From Alistipes sp. (GTDB taxonomy: Bacteria; Bacteroidota; Bacteroidia; Bacteroidales; Rikenellaceae): 37,955 bases of DNA. Position numbers and translations under genes: made by a program. Location of the stretch: NCBI GenBank assembly GCA_020026435.1, contig JAHHQK010000019.1, positions 1-37,955 of the forward strand, written 5' to 3'. Below are positions 26,612 through 34,406 of this stretch, piece after piece; the stretch's first letter is position 1; the number at the start of each line of letters is the position of its first letter. The notes below the pieces were generated by a model that was not told the origin of the DNA, did no database searches, and saw nothing but the letters and a program-made list of their open reading frames with translations.

Positions 26612-27766
26612 ATGTATTTCTTAAATCATTTTTTCGAGTGTTATGGCTGGGAGGGTGCCGCTCTTGCGGGGGCGATGCTCCTGATGCTGGGCGTGCAGCT
26701 CTATTACTATATTTTTTGTTACGGACGGATCGCAACCTATATGAATAACCGTCGCGAGGCGGTGCGCGGCGAGGAGCCTTCGGTGTCGGTCATCGTGCCG
26801 ATGTTTACGGAGGACTACGCCTTCGTGGAGGAGCGTCTGCCGCTGATCCTGGCGCAGAACTACCCCTCGTTCGAGGTGGTGCTGGTCTATGTGGGCCAGG
26901 ACAACGATTTCTACGAGGAGCTGCTGCGTCTGAAGCACACCTTCCCGCAGATCACCGTCACCAAACTCCACCTCGACCCGCGTCACCCCATCTCGCGCAA
27001 GATGGCCTTGAACCTGGGTATCAAGTCGGCCTACAACGAGTGCATGGTCTTCACGTCGGTCGATTCCGCCCCGCAGACCGACCGCTGGCTGTCGCTCATG
27101 GCCAAGGGCTTTTCGAGAGGCGATGTGGTGGTGGCCTACTGCGGACTGGAGGAGAAGAAGGGACTGGGGAACTTCCTGATGCGTTCGTGGCGCATGATGC
27201 ACTCGGCCGACTGGATCTGCCGCGCCGTGCAGCACCGTCCCTACCGCGGAACGTTCCAGAACATGGGATTCACCAAGAGTGTCTATTTCGGGGTGAGGGG
27301 ATTCAACCACCTCAATATGAATATCGGCGAGGACGACCTCTTCCTGCAGGAGGTCATGACCCGCGAGAATGTCAGCGTGGTACTTTCGCCGCGTGCCACC
27401 TTGCGCGAGAAGGTGTGGGGCGGCCTGGGCTGGGGTATGGAGCGTGCCCGCTATTTCGGCTCGGCAAGACGTTTCTATCCGCGTACGGCCCGTAACTTCA
27501 GGCAGTGGGAGGGCGGATCGCGTGTGCTGTTCTTCCTCATGGTGGCGTGTGCCCAGGCGGTCATGCCTCTGGAATTCAAGATCGTGGCGCTGATCTTGTT
27601 GCTCATCCGCTGGGGGGTGGTCCTCTTCGGGATCAAACGCCTGGCCGACCGTCTGGGCGAACGGCGTATGTTGGCCCGCTATTTCCTCTACGATCTGCTC
27701 AGCCCCTTCGGTGAGCTGTGGTTAAGCCTGTCACTCATCCGCAAAGACGAGAAGGTATGGAGATAG
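26612..27766 (+). CDS. Membrane-bound family 2 glycosyltransferase
   Basis: A 384-residue protein with one N-terminal membrane segment (about 15-36), a GT-A glycosyltransferase domain and two to three C-terminal membrane segments (about 300-345). The nucleotide-sugar region is PSVSVIVPMFTED (56-68). VFTSVDSAPQTDRWL carries an SVDS in place of the usual DxD. GEDDLFLQEVM supplies the ED(D) motif. The sugar and acceptor are unknown; a lipid or envelope glycan is likely from the membrane topology. Start at 26612 because the promoter -7 element overlaps the only upstream alternative (a TTG). The 3' end overlaps the sigma-factor gene by 10 bp. Confidence 0.85.
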   Translation: MYFLNHFFECYGWEGAALAGAMLLMLGVQLYYYIFCYGRIATYMNNRREAVRGEEPSVSVIVPMFTEDYAFVEERLPLILAQNYPSFEVVLVYVGQDNDFYEELLRLKHTFPQITVTKLHLDPRHPISRKMALNLGIKSAYNECMVFTSVDSAPQTDRWLSLMAKGFSRGDVVVAYCGLEEKKGLGNFLMRSWRMMHSADWICRAVQHRPYRGTFQNMGFTKSVYFGVRGFNHLNMNIGEDDLFLQEVMTRENVSVVLSPRATLREKVWGGLGWGMERARYFGSARRFYPRTARNFRQWEGGSRVLFFLMVACAQAVMPLEFKIVALILLLIRWGVVLFGIKRLADRLGERRMLARYFLYDLLSPFGELWLSLSLIRKDEKVWR

Positions 27767-28314
27767 ACGACTATATCGTAGCCGACGACGGACGGCTGGT
27801 GGAGCTGGCCCTGGGGGGCGATGATACGGCCTTTGCCTACCTCTTCAACCGCTACCGGGACTCGATCTACCGTCTCTTCGTGCAGCGGCTGGGAGGGGTG
27901 AACGATGCCGACGACCTGTTGCAGGAGACCTTCATCAAGGTCTACATCAACCTCCACCGCTATTCGCGGGCCTATACCTTCGGGCAGTGGGTCTATACCA
28001 TCGCCCGCAACACGTTTGTGGACTTCATGCGCCGCCGTCAGGACGACATCTCGATCGACGAGCGTTTCGCCGCCCCCGAGGCCAATGCCCCCACTCCCGA
28101 GGAGCGGGTGATCAACCTCCAGCAGCGGCATCAGATCGAACATTATCTCGAACAGCTGCCGCCGAATTACCGCCTGCTCATCAAGATGCGCTTCTTCGAC
28201 GAATACTCCTACGAGGAGATCGCCGAAAAGCTGGACCGACCGATGGGCACGGTCAAAACCCAGATTCATCGCGCCCGCGAGCGGATGTGTCAACTGATCA
28301 AAAACGAAAAATAG
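27757..28314 (+). CDS. ECF-type RNA polymerase sigma factor
   Basis: A 185-residue sigma-70 family protein with regions 2 and 4 only. Region 2 is LFNRYRDSIYRLFVQRLG and DADDLLQETFIKVYINL; region 4 is LPPNYRLLIKMRFFDEYSYEEIAEKL with the helix-turn-helix GTVKTQIHRARERM. Start at 27757 gives the conserved short N-terminus; it overlaps the end of the GT2 gene by 10 bp, and rsmG follows after 2 nt, so the three are translationally linked. No anti-sigma factor or SusC/D partner is adjacent, which is unusual for an ECF factor in this phylum; its signal is unknown. Confidence 0.9.
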   Translation: MEIDDYIVADDGRLVELALGGDDTAFAYLFNRYRDSIYRLFVQRLGGVNDADDLLQETFIKVYINLHRYSRAYTFGQWVYTIARNTFVDFMRRRQDDISIDERFAAPEANAPTPEERVINLQQRHQIEHYLEQLPPNYRLLIKMRFFDEYSYEEIAEKLDRPMGTVKTQIHRARERMCQLIKNEK

Positions 28315-28316
28315 AT

Positions 28317-28940
28317 ATGGAACTCATCTTGAAATATTTCCCCGATCTGAGCGACGAACAACGCCGTCAGTTTGACGCCCTCTATGGCCTCTATGCCGAC
28401 TGGAATGCCAAGATCAACGTCGTCTCTCGCAAGGATTTCGACCAGCTCTATCTGCGTCATGTGCTCCACTCGCTGGCCATCGCCAGGGTGTGCCGTTTCG
28501 AGGCGGGGGCGCGGGTGTTGGATGTGGGCTGCGGAGGCGGATTCCCGTCCGTGCCGCTGGCCGTGATGTTCCCCGAGGTACACTTCGTGGCGGCCGACTC
28601 GATCCGCAAGAAGATCGCGGTGGTCGAGGGCGTGAGCGAGGGTCTGGGGCTGAAGAACATCGAACCGCGCTGGGGGCGTGTCGAGGAGATCGACCGCAGG
28701 TTCGACTATGTGGTGTCGCGTGCCGTGACCGCCATGCCCGAATTCGTGAAGTGGATTTGGACGAAGATCGAGCGCGGACAGAAGGGTACGCTGCCCAACG
28801 GAATCCTCTATCTGAAGGGTGGCGACCTGGCCGAGGAACTGGCGTTGACCCGTATGAAATGGGATCTCTACGACATCTCGGATTTCTTCGAGGAGGAGTT
28901 TTTCGAGACCAAAAAGGTGGTTTATACGCCTAAAATCTGA
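28317..28940 (+). CDS. rsmG: 16S rRNA (guanine-527-N7) methyltransferase
   Basis: A 207-residue SAM-dependent methyltransferase (GidB) that methylates G527 of 16S rRNA; its loss gives low-level streptomycin resistance in other bacteria. The SAM-binding motif is VLDVGCGGGFPSVPLAV (residues 67-83); NVVSRKDFDQLYLRHVLHSL (34-53) and RAVTAMPEFVKW are further family blocks. Start at 28317, 2 nt after the sigma-factor stop; longer in-frame readings run through the sigma gene and are artefacts. It is followed by a long hairpin. Confidence 0.94.
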   Translation: MELILKYFPDLSDEQRRQFDALYGLYADWNAKINVVSRKDFDQLYLRHVLHSLAIARVCRFEAGARVLDVGCGGGFPSVPLAVMFPEVHFVAADSIRKKIAVVEGVSEGLGLKNIEPRWGRVEEIDRRFDYVVSRAVTAMPEFVKWIWTKIERGQKGTLPNGILYLKGGDLAEELALTRMKWDLYDISDFFEEEFFETKKVVYTPKI

Positions 28941-28959
28941 TCCGGGGCGGAGTCTGATA

Positions 28960-29005
28960 AAACGGTTGAGGTGTATGGCTGCAAGGCTATGCACCTCAAC
29001 CGTTT
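28960..29005 (+). terminator. Long hairpin downstream of rsmG
   Basis: A 14-bp perfect stem, 28960-28973 with 28992-29005, extended inward by several pairs. Only short T stretches follow, so efficiency is uncertain. Confidence 0.55.
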
Positions 29006-29527
29006 ATATGGTTTTATGGTAATCGTTGCGGGCGAAAAGTTATTAACAATCCGGGTTTTTATCCACAAAACTGTTGAAAGTTGTCAACGTCTTTTTGACG
29101 TTATGAACAGCCTTTTTCCGTGTGTTGCGGAGGTGTTTTCGGAAGGTGTTGCGGGGTGTGTTGCGAGGAGCTTCGCGGGGAGTGAGGACGGCTCTCCGGA
29201 CGAGGTGACGAGGTGCGGGGAAAGTTGCGGCCTTCGGAAAAAACGGGCGGAAGGCCAGGGAAGGAGCGGAGGTGTGGAGCGGTTTTCGAGCGGATGTGGG
29301 CGATGCAGCATGGAATCCGGGTAGGGAAAGGGGGCTTTCTAAAAACTGAGGGGGCGGAACGGGGCTCGTTTCTTAAAACAGAGGGATCGTGATGTTTTTC
29401 CCTTAAAAAAACGAGGGCACGGGAGGGGAGGTTGCTCCGAAAAAAACGAAGGAGAGCCTGTCCCTCCTTCGGGATGGAAATGACGGGCCGCTTTTGCAGC
29501 ATTACCCCGATTGGCGATAGTGACAAT
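29006..29527. other. Spacer with a DnaA-box-like cluster and degenerate A-run repeats
   Basis: TTATTAACA (29040-29048) and an exact TTATCCACA (29059-29067) are followed by TGTTGAAAG and TTGTCAACG. A short hairpin (AACGTC/GACGTT, about 29086-29102) follows. From about 29110 the plus strand is G-rich. Four imperfect copies of a TTAAAAACGAGGG-like motif occur at about 29337, 29370, 29400 and 29436. No gene is supported. Confidence 0.5.
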
Positions 29528-29561
29528 AAAAAAACGGCCTGCTCCACAAGGGGGCAGACCG
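29528..29561 (-). terminator. Terminator of sdaA
   Basis: An 8-bp stem, 29554-29561 with 29535-29542 (one G-U), followed on the minus strand by seven T (29534-29528). It lies about 45 nt past the sdaA stop. Confidence 0.8.
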
Positions 29562-29605
29562 ATGGTTGAATTCCGACCTCAGGCGATAGGGTCGCGTGGG
29601 GCGGA

Positions 29606-30823
29606 TTAGAATCCGAAGTCGGATTTGCGGACGTAGCGTTTGGCCAAACCGCCCTCCGAGGTCTCGCGGTAGAGGCTCGGGAGGTTATGCCCCGTCTCGT
29701 TCATCACCTCGACCACCTTGTCGTAGCTCACCAGGTGTGAACCGTCCGAAAGCGTGGCGTAGGCATTGGCATCCAGGGCGCGGGCCGCGGCTACGGCATT
29801 GCGCTCGATGCAGGGCACCTGCACCAGTCCGCAGACGGGGTCGCACGTCAGTCCCAGGTGGTGCTCCAGAGCCATCTCTGCCGCATATTCGATCTGTGCG
29901 GGCGTGCCTCCGAAGAGCTGGCAGGCTGCTGCGGCCGCCATGGCGCACGCCACGCCGACCTCACCCTGACATCCGACCTCGGCCCCCGAAATCGAGGAGT
30001 GGGTCTTGGCCACATTACCGAAGAGTCCCGCCGTAGCCAGGGCTCTCAATATGCGCACACGCTTGAATTCGCGCGAGGTCGACAGATGATACAGCACCGC
30101 AGGCACCACGCCGCTCGATCCGCACGTGGGGGCCGTCACCACCACTCCGCCCGAGGCGTTCTCCTCGGCCGTGGCCAGGGCGTAGGCGTAGATCTTGGCG
30201 CGCGAGGCCAGCGAGTCGGTGTAGCTCTTCGACTTGACCCAGTAGGTGCTGGCCTTGCGCGACACCTTGAGTCCTCCGGGCAGTACGCCGTCGTTGTTCA
30301 GACCGCGCTCGATCGTCTCGCACATCACCGTCCAGACATGATCCATATAGTCCCAGATCTCCTTGCCCTCGCACTCCTGGACATACTCCCAGTAGGTCTT
30401 GCCCTCCTGGTAGCACCAGCGTTTGATCTCCGAGATGGTCGTCATGGGGTAGATGCTGCTCGGCACCTCCAGACGCGTGGTTTCGTTGGCCAGGGCGCCG
30501 CCGCCGACGCTGTAAATCTTCCACTCGGTGGCGACCTTACCCCCGCGCAAAGCCTCGAAATACATTCCGTTGGGGTGGAACGGCAGCACCACGTCGGGTT
30601 TCCAGACGATCTCCGTGGGGGCGATCTTGTCCAACACCGAAAGGATCGCCACATCGGTCAGGTGACCCTTACCCGTGGCGGCCAGCGAACCGTAGAGCGT
30701 CACGCGGAAGGCCTCGGCCTTGGGGCAGCGCTCGGCAAACATTTCGGCGGCCTTCTTGGGACCCATCGTGTGGCTCGATGAAGGGCCACAGCCGATTTTG
30801 TATAATTGTCTGAGTGATTCCAT
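29606..30823 (-). CDS. sdaA: L-serine ammonia-lyase, iron-sulfur type, single chain
   Basis: A 405-residue enzyme that deaminates L-serine to pyruvate through 2-aminoacrylate. The beta-domain signature GCGPSSSHTMGP is at residues 11-22, and the alpha domain has APTCGSSGVVPAVLYHL (231-247). Candidate ligands of the oxygen-sensitive 4Fe-4S cluster are Cys285 (AEVGCQGEVG), Cys327 and Cys338 (LTCDPVCGLVQVPCIERN). Both domains are fused, the E. coli-like arrangement. Start at 30823 (MESLRQLYKIG): it lies 24 nt downstream of the -7 element, whereas the upstream in-frame ATG overlaps that element. Divergent from ridA, which handles the reactive intermediate. Confidence 0.95.
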   Translation of the reverse strand: MESLRQLYKIGCGPSSSHTMGPKKAAEMFAERCPKAEAFRVTLYGSLAATGKGHLTDVAILSVLDKIAPTEIVWKPDVVLPFHPNGMYFEALRGGKVATEWKIYSVGGGALANETTRLEVPSSIYPMTTISEIKRWCYQEGKTYWEYVQECEGKEIWDYMDHVWTVMCETIERGLNNDGVLPGGLKVSRKASTYWVKSKSYTDSLASRAKIYAYALATAEENASGGVVVTAPTCGSSGVVPAVLYHLSTSREFKRVRILRALATAGLFGNVAKTHSSISGAEVGCQGEVGVACAMAAAAACQLFGGTPAQIEYAAEMALEHHLGLTCDPVCGLVQVPCIERNAVAAARALDANAYATLSDGSHLVSYDKVVEVMNETGHNLPSLYRETSEGGLAKRYVRKSDFGF

Positions 30824-30847
30824 ATGATCTGAAGAAATATTTCTTGG

Positions 30848-30855
30848 CAAAGATA
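30848..30855 (-). promoter_or_regulatory. -7 element of sdaA
   Basis: TATCTTTG on minus (30855-30848), 24 nt before the sdaA ATG. It is back to back with the ridA -7 element, 13 nt away. Confidence 0.6.
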
Positions 30856-30868
30856 GGGAAATTTTATT

Positions 30869-30876
30869 TATCTTTG
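30869..30876 (+). promoter_or_regulatory. -7 element of ridA
   Basis: TATCTTTG on plus. The ridA ATG is 96 nt downstream, leaving a leader of about 90 nt. A TTG at 30844-30846 is a weak -33 candidate. Confidence 0.55.
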
Positions 30877-30972
30877 TACAGCCCGCGCGGAGGAAGGAGA
30901 TCTCTTTGGATGAATTTCTTTTGGAAAAGGTCCGCGGGGTGATCGTAATCGAAAACCAAAACAGATGAAAAT

Positions 30973-31347
30973 ATGAAAAAGATCATTGCAGCAGCACAGG
31001 CTCCCCAAGCCGTAGGTCCTTATTCCCAGGCCGTTGAGGCCGGTGGTACACTCTATGCTTCGGGTCAGCTCCCCATCGACGCCTCGACGGGCAAAATGGC
31101 CGAGGGCATCGAGGCCCAGACCCGCCAGTCGTTGAACAATCTGGGTTATATCCTCCGCGAGGCCGGCTACGACTTCTCGAATGTGGTCAAGACCACCGTT
31201 CTGCTGAACGACATCAAGGACTTCGCCGCCATGAACGCCGTCTATGCCGAGTACTTCACCTCGGAGATGCCCGCCCGTATGTGCTATGAGGTGGCTGCAC
31301 TGCCGATGGGTGCTCTGGTTGAGATCGACGCCGTAGCCGTGAAGTAG
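30973..31347 (+). CDS. ridA: Reactive intermediate deaminase RidA
   Basis: A 124-residue YjgF/YER057c/UK114 protein, a trimeric enzyme that hydrolyses 2-aminoacrylate and related enamines before they damage PLP enzymes. APQAVGPYSQAVEAGGTLYASGQLPID (residues 10-36) and EMPARMCYEVAALPMGALVEIDAVA (98-122) are the family signatures, with Arg102 matching the essential arginine. It is divergent from sdaA, whose reaction makes 2-aminoacrylate. A small hairpin without T tract (31347-31366) overlaps the stop codon. Confidence 0.95.
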   Translation: MKKIIAAAQAPQAVGPYSQAVEAGGTLYASGQLPIDASTGKMAEGIEAQTRQSLNNLGYILREAGYDFSNVVKTTVLLNDIKDFAAMNAVYAEYFTSEMPARMCYEVAALPMGALVEIDAVAVK

Positions 31348-31682
31348 CGTTTTTTCAGAAAAACGCAGCCTCCGATCCCGCCGTTGCCTTACCTATATTT
31401 AATTAAGATACAGAGTGACGGAGGGGTGTCGGTACTGAGATTGTCCGATGGGCAATTTATCATCTTGGGAATCAGATGCTTGTGGCTTTCGGGAGACGGT
31501 CTTCGGGATTCCGATTCCTGAAAAACCGGGAGTGCTGCGGCCGAGTCTGCGGAGACTCCCTTCTTTGTCTGTTGCGCGTAGAAAGTGAAACGGCAAATTG
31601 GAAGTTTGCGGAAAAAGTGGCAAATTTGCACCCCCTTTATGGCCCAGAGCAATAAAGTCAAATAATAATACAACATATATTT
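31348..31682 (+). promoter_or_regulatory. Long leader/spacer upstream of nrdJ
   Basis: About 335 nt with self-complementary segments. GGGAGT (31528-31533) can pair with ACTCCC (31555-31560), or GAGTCT (31543-31548) can pair with AGACTC (31553-31558), and the two exclude each other. No clear promoter octamer was found; CAAATTTG at 31621-31628 is a weak -7 candidate. A cobalamin riboswitch would make sense here, but I do not find its consensus boxes. Confidence 0.35.
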
Positions 31683-34229
31683 ATGTCAACAACAACACAA
31701 CAGGAGCCCCGTGTCGCGGTCGACTATAATGACGCCCTTGCCGCCTCGAAGGAGTACTTCGACGGTGACGACCTGGCCGCAACGGTCTGGGTCAGCAAGT
31801 ACGCACTCAAGGACTCCTTCGGAAACATCTATGAGCGCACGCCGGAAGAGATGCACCACCGCATCGCTGCCGAGATCGAGCGTGTGGAGCGCAAGTACCC
31901 CAACCCCATGTCCAAGGAGGAGGTATTCGCGCTGCTCGACCACTTCCGGTACATCATCCCCCAGGGCGGTCCGATGACCGGTATCGGCAACAATCTGCAG
32001 GTGGCCTCGCTGTCGAACTGCTTCGTGATCGGACACCGCCACCCGGCCGACTCCTACGGAGGTATCTTCCGCATGGACGAGGAGCAGGTGCAGCTGATGA
32101 AACGCCGTGGCGGCGTGGGTCATGACCTCTCGCACATTCGTCCCGCAGGCAGTCCCGTGCTCAATTCGGCCCTTACGTCGACAGGTATCGTCCCCTTCAT
32201 GGAGCGTTACTCGAACTCCACGCGCGAGGTGGCTCAGGACGGTCGTCGCGGTGCGCTGATGCTCACCCTCTCGATCAAACACCCCGATGCCGAGCGTTTT
32301 ATCGACGCCAAGGTCGACACGGGTAAGGTGACCGGTGCCAACGTCTCGATCAAGATCGACGACGAGTTCATGCGCCGCGCCATCGCCGGAGAGATGTACC
32401 ACCAGCAGTTCCCCATCAACGCCGAGCATCCGAAATACGAGCAGGATATCGACGCCGGAAAGCTCTGGAAGAAGATCATCCACAACGCCTGGAAATCGGC
32501 CGAGCCCGGAGTGCTGTTCTGGGACACGGTTCTGCGCGAGAGCATCCCCGACTGCTATGCCGACGAGGGTTTCGTGACCGTATCGACCAACCCTTGCGGT
32601 GAGATTCCGCTCTGCCCCTACGATTCGTGCCGTCTGTTGGCGCTCAATCTGCTGGGCTATGTCGACAATCCGTTCCACGCCGATGCGCGGTTCAACTTCG
32701 AGAAGTTCCGCAAGCACGTGGCCAAGGCCATGCGCATGATGGACGACATCATCGACCTGGAGCTGGAGAAAGTCGAGCTGATCATCAAGAAGATCGAGGC
32801 CGATCCCGAGGATGCCGATGTGCGCTTCGTGGAGCTGGATCTGTGGAAGAAGATCCGCAATATGGCTCAGAAAGGTCGCCGTACGGGTTTGGGTATCACG
32901 GCCGAAGGCGATATGCTGGCCGCACTGGGCCTGCGCTATGGTACGGAAGAGGGCAATGCCTTTGCCGTCGAGGTGCAGAAGGCCCTGGCCCTGGCCGCCT
33001 ACCGTGCATCGGTCGAGATGGCCAAGGAGCGCGGCGCCTTCCCCGTATATGACACCGCCAAGGAGGAGAACAACCCCATGATCGGCCGCATCCGCGAGGC
33101 CGACCCCGAGCTGTATGCCGATATGGTCCAGTTCGGACGCCGCAACATCGCCCTGCTGACGATCGCCCCCACGGGTACCACGTCGCTCATGTCGCAGACC
33201 ACGTCGGGCATCGAGCCGGTGTTCCGCACGGTCTACAAGCGTCGCCGCAAGATCAATCCCTCGGATGTCGATACCCATGTCGACTACCAGGACGAGACGG
33301 GCGAGAAATTCCAGGAGTATAACGTCTATCACCATAACTTCGTGAAGTGGCTGAAAGCCAACGGATACGATGTCGAGCGCCTGAAGGATATCTCTGACGA
33401 GGAGTTGTCCGGGTGGGTGGCTGCATCGCCCTACCACGAGGCTACGGCCAACGATATCGACTGGGTATCGAAGGTCAAGATGCAGGGTGCCATCCAGAAG
33501 TGGGTCGATCACTCGATCTCGGTGACAGTCAACCTGCCGAACAATGTCTCGGAGCAGCTCGTGGCCGATGTCTATCGCACGGCCTGGGAATGCGGATGTA
33601 AGGGTGTGACGGTCTATCGCGACGGTTGCCGCGACGGTGTCCTCCTGGACAAGAACACCAAGAAGAAGTCCGACGGCCAGCCTGCCGTTGTCCACAAGAG
33701 ACCCAAATCCATTCCGGCCGACATCGTGCGTTTCAAGAACGGCAAGGAGGATTGGATCGCCTTCGTGGGTCTTCAGAACGGACGCCCCTATGAGGTGTTC
33801 ACCGGCAAGATCGAGGAGGATGCCATGTATATTCCGCCCAAGATCAAGAGCGGCAACATCCTCAAGGTGCGCGAGGCCGACGGCTCGAAGCGTTACGACT
33901 TCCAGTATATCGACCGCTACGGCTACACCAATACGGTGGGCGGGATCTCCCGTCTGTTCAACGAGGAGTTCTGGAACTACGCCAAACTCATCTCGGGTGT
34001 GCTGCGCCACGGTATGCCGATCGAGAAGACCGTGTCGCTGATCGAGTCCCTGCATCTGGACAGCGAGTCGATCAACACTTGGAAGACCGGTGTCTGCCGC
34101 GCGCTGAAACAGTACATCGTCGACGGTACGAAGTCCAAGGGTAAATGCCCGAGCTGCGGACAGGAAAACATGGCCTATCAGAACGGCTGTCTGACCTGTA
34201 TGTCGTGCGGATACTCCAAATGCGGTTGA
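31683..34229 (+). CDS. nrdJ: Adenosylcobalamin-dependent (class II) ribonucleotide reductase
   Basis: An 848-residue enzyme that makes deoxyribonucleotides using an adenosylcobalamin-derived radical, independent of oxygen. The active-site motif NPCGE is at residues 303-307, with Cys305 as the thiyl-radical residue and Asn303/Glu307 beside it. Cys113 (SLSNCFVIG) and Cys316 fit the redox pair, with the same 11-residue spacing as in the Thermotoga enzyme. LTIAPTGTTSLMSQTTSGIEPVF is the conserved substrate-binding region. The C-terminus has a Cys-rich, zinc-ribbon-like end (CPSCGQ, CLTCMSCGYSKCG), which probably includes the cysteines that re-reduce the active site. No activase or NrdR is adjacent. 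A strong terminator follows. Confidence 0.95.
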   Translation: MSTTTQQEPRVAVDYNDALAASKEYFDGDDLAATVWVSKYALKDSFGNIYERTPEEMHHRIAAEIERVERKYPNPMSKEEVFALLDHFRYIIPQGGPMTGIGNNLQVASLSNCFVIGHRHPADSYGGIFRMDEEQVQLMKRRGGVGHDLSHIRPAGSPVLNSALTSTGIVPFMERYSNSTREVAQDGRRGALMLTLSIKHPDAERFIDAKVDTGKVTGANVSIKIDDEFMRRAIAGEMYHQQFPINAEHPKYEQDIDAGKLWKKIIHNAWKSAEPGVLFWDTVLRESIPDCYADEGFVTVSTNPCGEIPLCPYDSCRLLALNLLGYVDNPFHADARFNFEKFRKHVAKAMRMMDDIIDLELEKVELIIKKIEADPEDADVRFVELDLWKKIRNMAQKGRRTGLGITAEGDMLAALGLRYGTEEGNAFAVEVQKALALAAYRASVEMAKERGAFPVYDTAKEENNPMIGRIREADPELYADMVQFGRRNIALLTIAPTGTTSLMSQTTSGIEPVFRTVYKRRRKINPSDVDTHVDYQDETGEKFQEYNVYHHNFVKWLKANGYDVERLKDISDEELSGWVAASPYHEATANDIDWVSKVKMQGAIQKWVDHSISVTVNLPNNVSEQLVADVYRTAWECGCKGVTVYRDGCRDGVLLDKNTKKKSDGQPAVVHKRPKSIPADIVRFKNGKEDWIAFVGLQNGRPYEVFTGKIEEDAMYIPPKIKSGNILKVREADGSKRYDFQYIDRYGYTNTVGGISRLFNEEFWNYAKLISGVLRHGMPIEKTVSLIESLHLDSESINTWKTGVCRALKQYIVDGTKSKGKCPSCGQENMAYQNGCLTCMSCGYSKCG

Positions 34230-34260
34230 TTTCCTCGTTTTTTGAGGAAAAAGCGAAGAG

Positions 34261-34297
34261 AAAAAAAGCCGAAATCAGTTCGATTTTGGCTTTTTTT
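34261..34297 (+). terminator. Terminator of nrdJ
   Basis: A 16-bp stem, 34261-34276 with 34282-34297 (one G-U), with A/T flanks, so it could act on both strands. It begins 31 nt after the nrdJ stop. Confidence 0.85.
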
Positions 34298-34352
34298 CTG
34301 TTGAATCTCAACTTATTATGATTTTGTGGTAGGTTTTTTGTAAAAAAATTTT

Positions 34353-34360
34353 TATCTTTG
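34353..34360 (+). promoter_or_regulatory. -7 element of the OmpA-family gene
   Basis: TATCTTTG, 46 nt before the ATG. The surroundings are extremely AT-rich, as expected for a highly expressed gene. No TTTG lies at 19-21 nt. Confidence 0.6.
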
Positions 34361-34406
34361 GAGCGCAAACTTCTTAATTGCCTTTGGCATTTAAATTTTA
34401 TTAAAT

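Noticed and set aside
29040..29110. Chromosomal origin of replication
   Set aside because: DnaA-like boxes are present, but G-rich plus-strand composition continues on both sides, so there is no skew reversal in this window.
31460..31560. Cobalamin riboswitch before nrdJ
   Set aside because: The AGTC/GGAGAC text looks like a B12-box at first, but spacing is wrong and the conserved core segments are missing; class II reductases are also not the usual B12-repressed genes.
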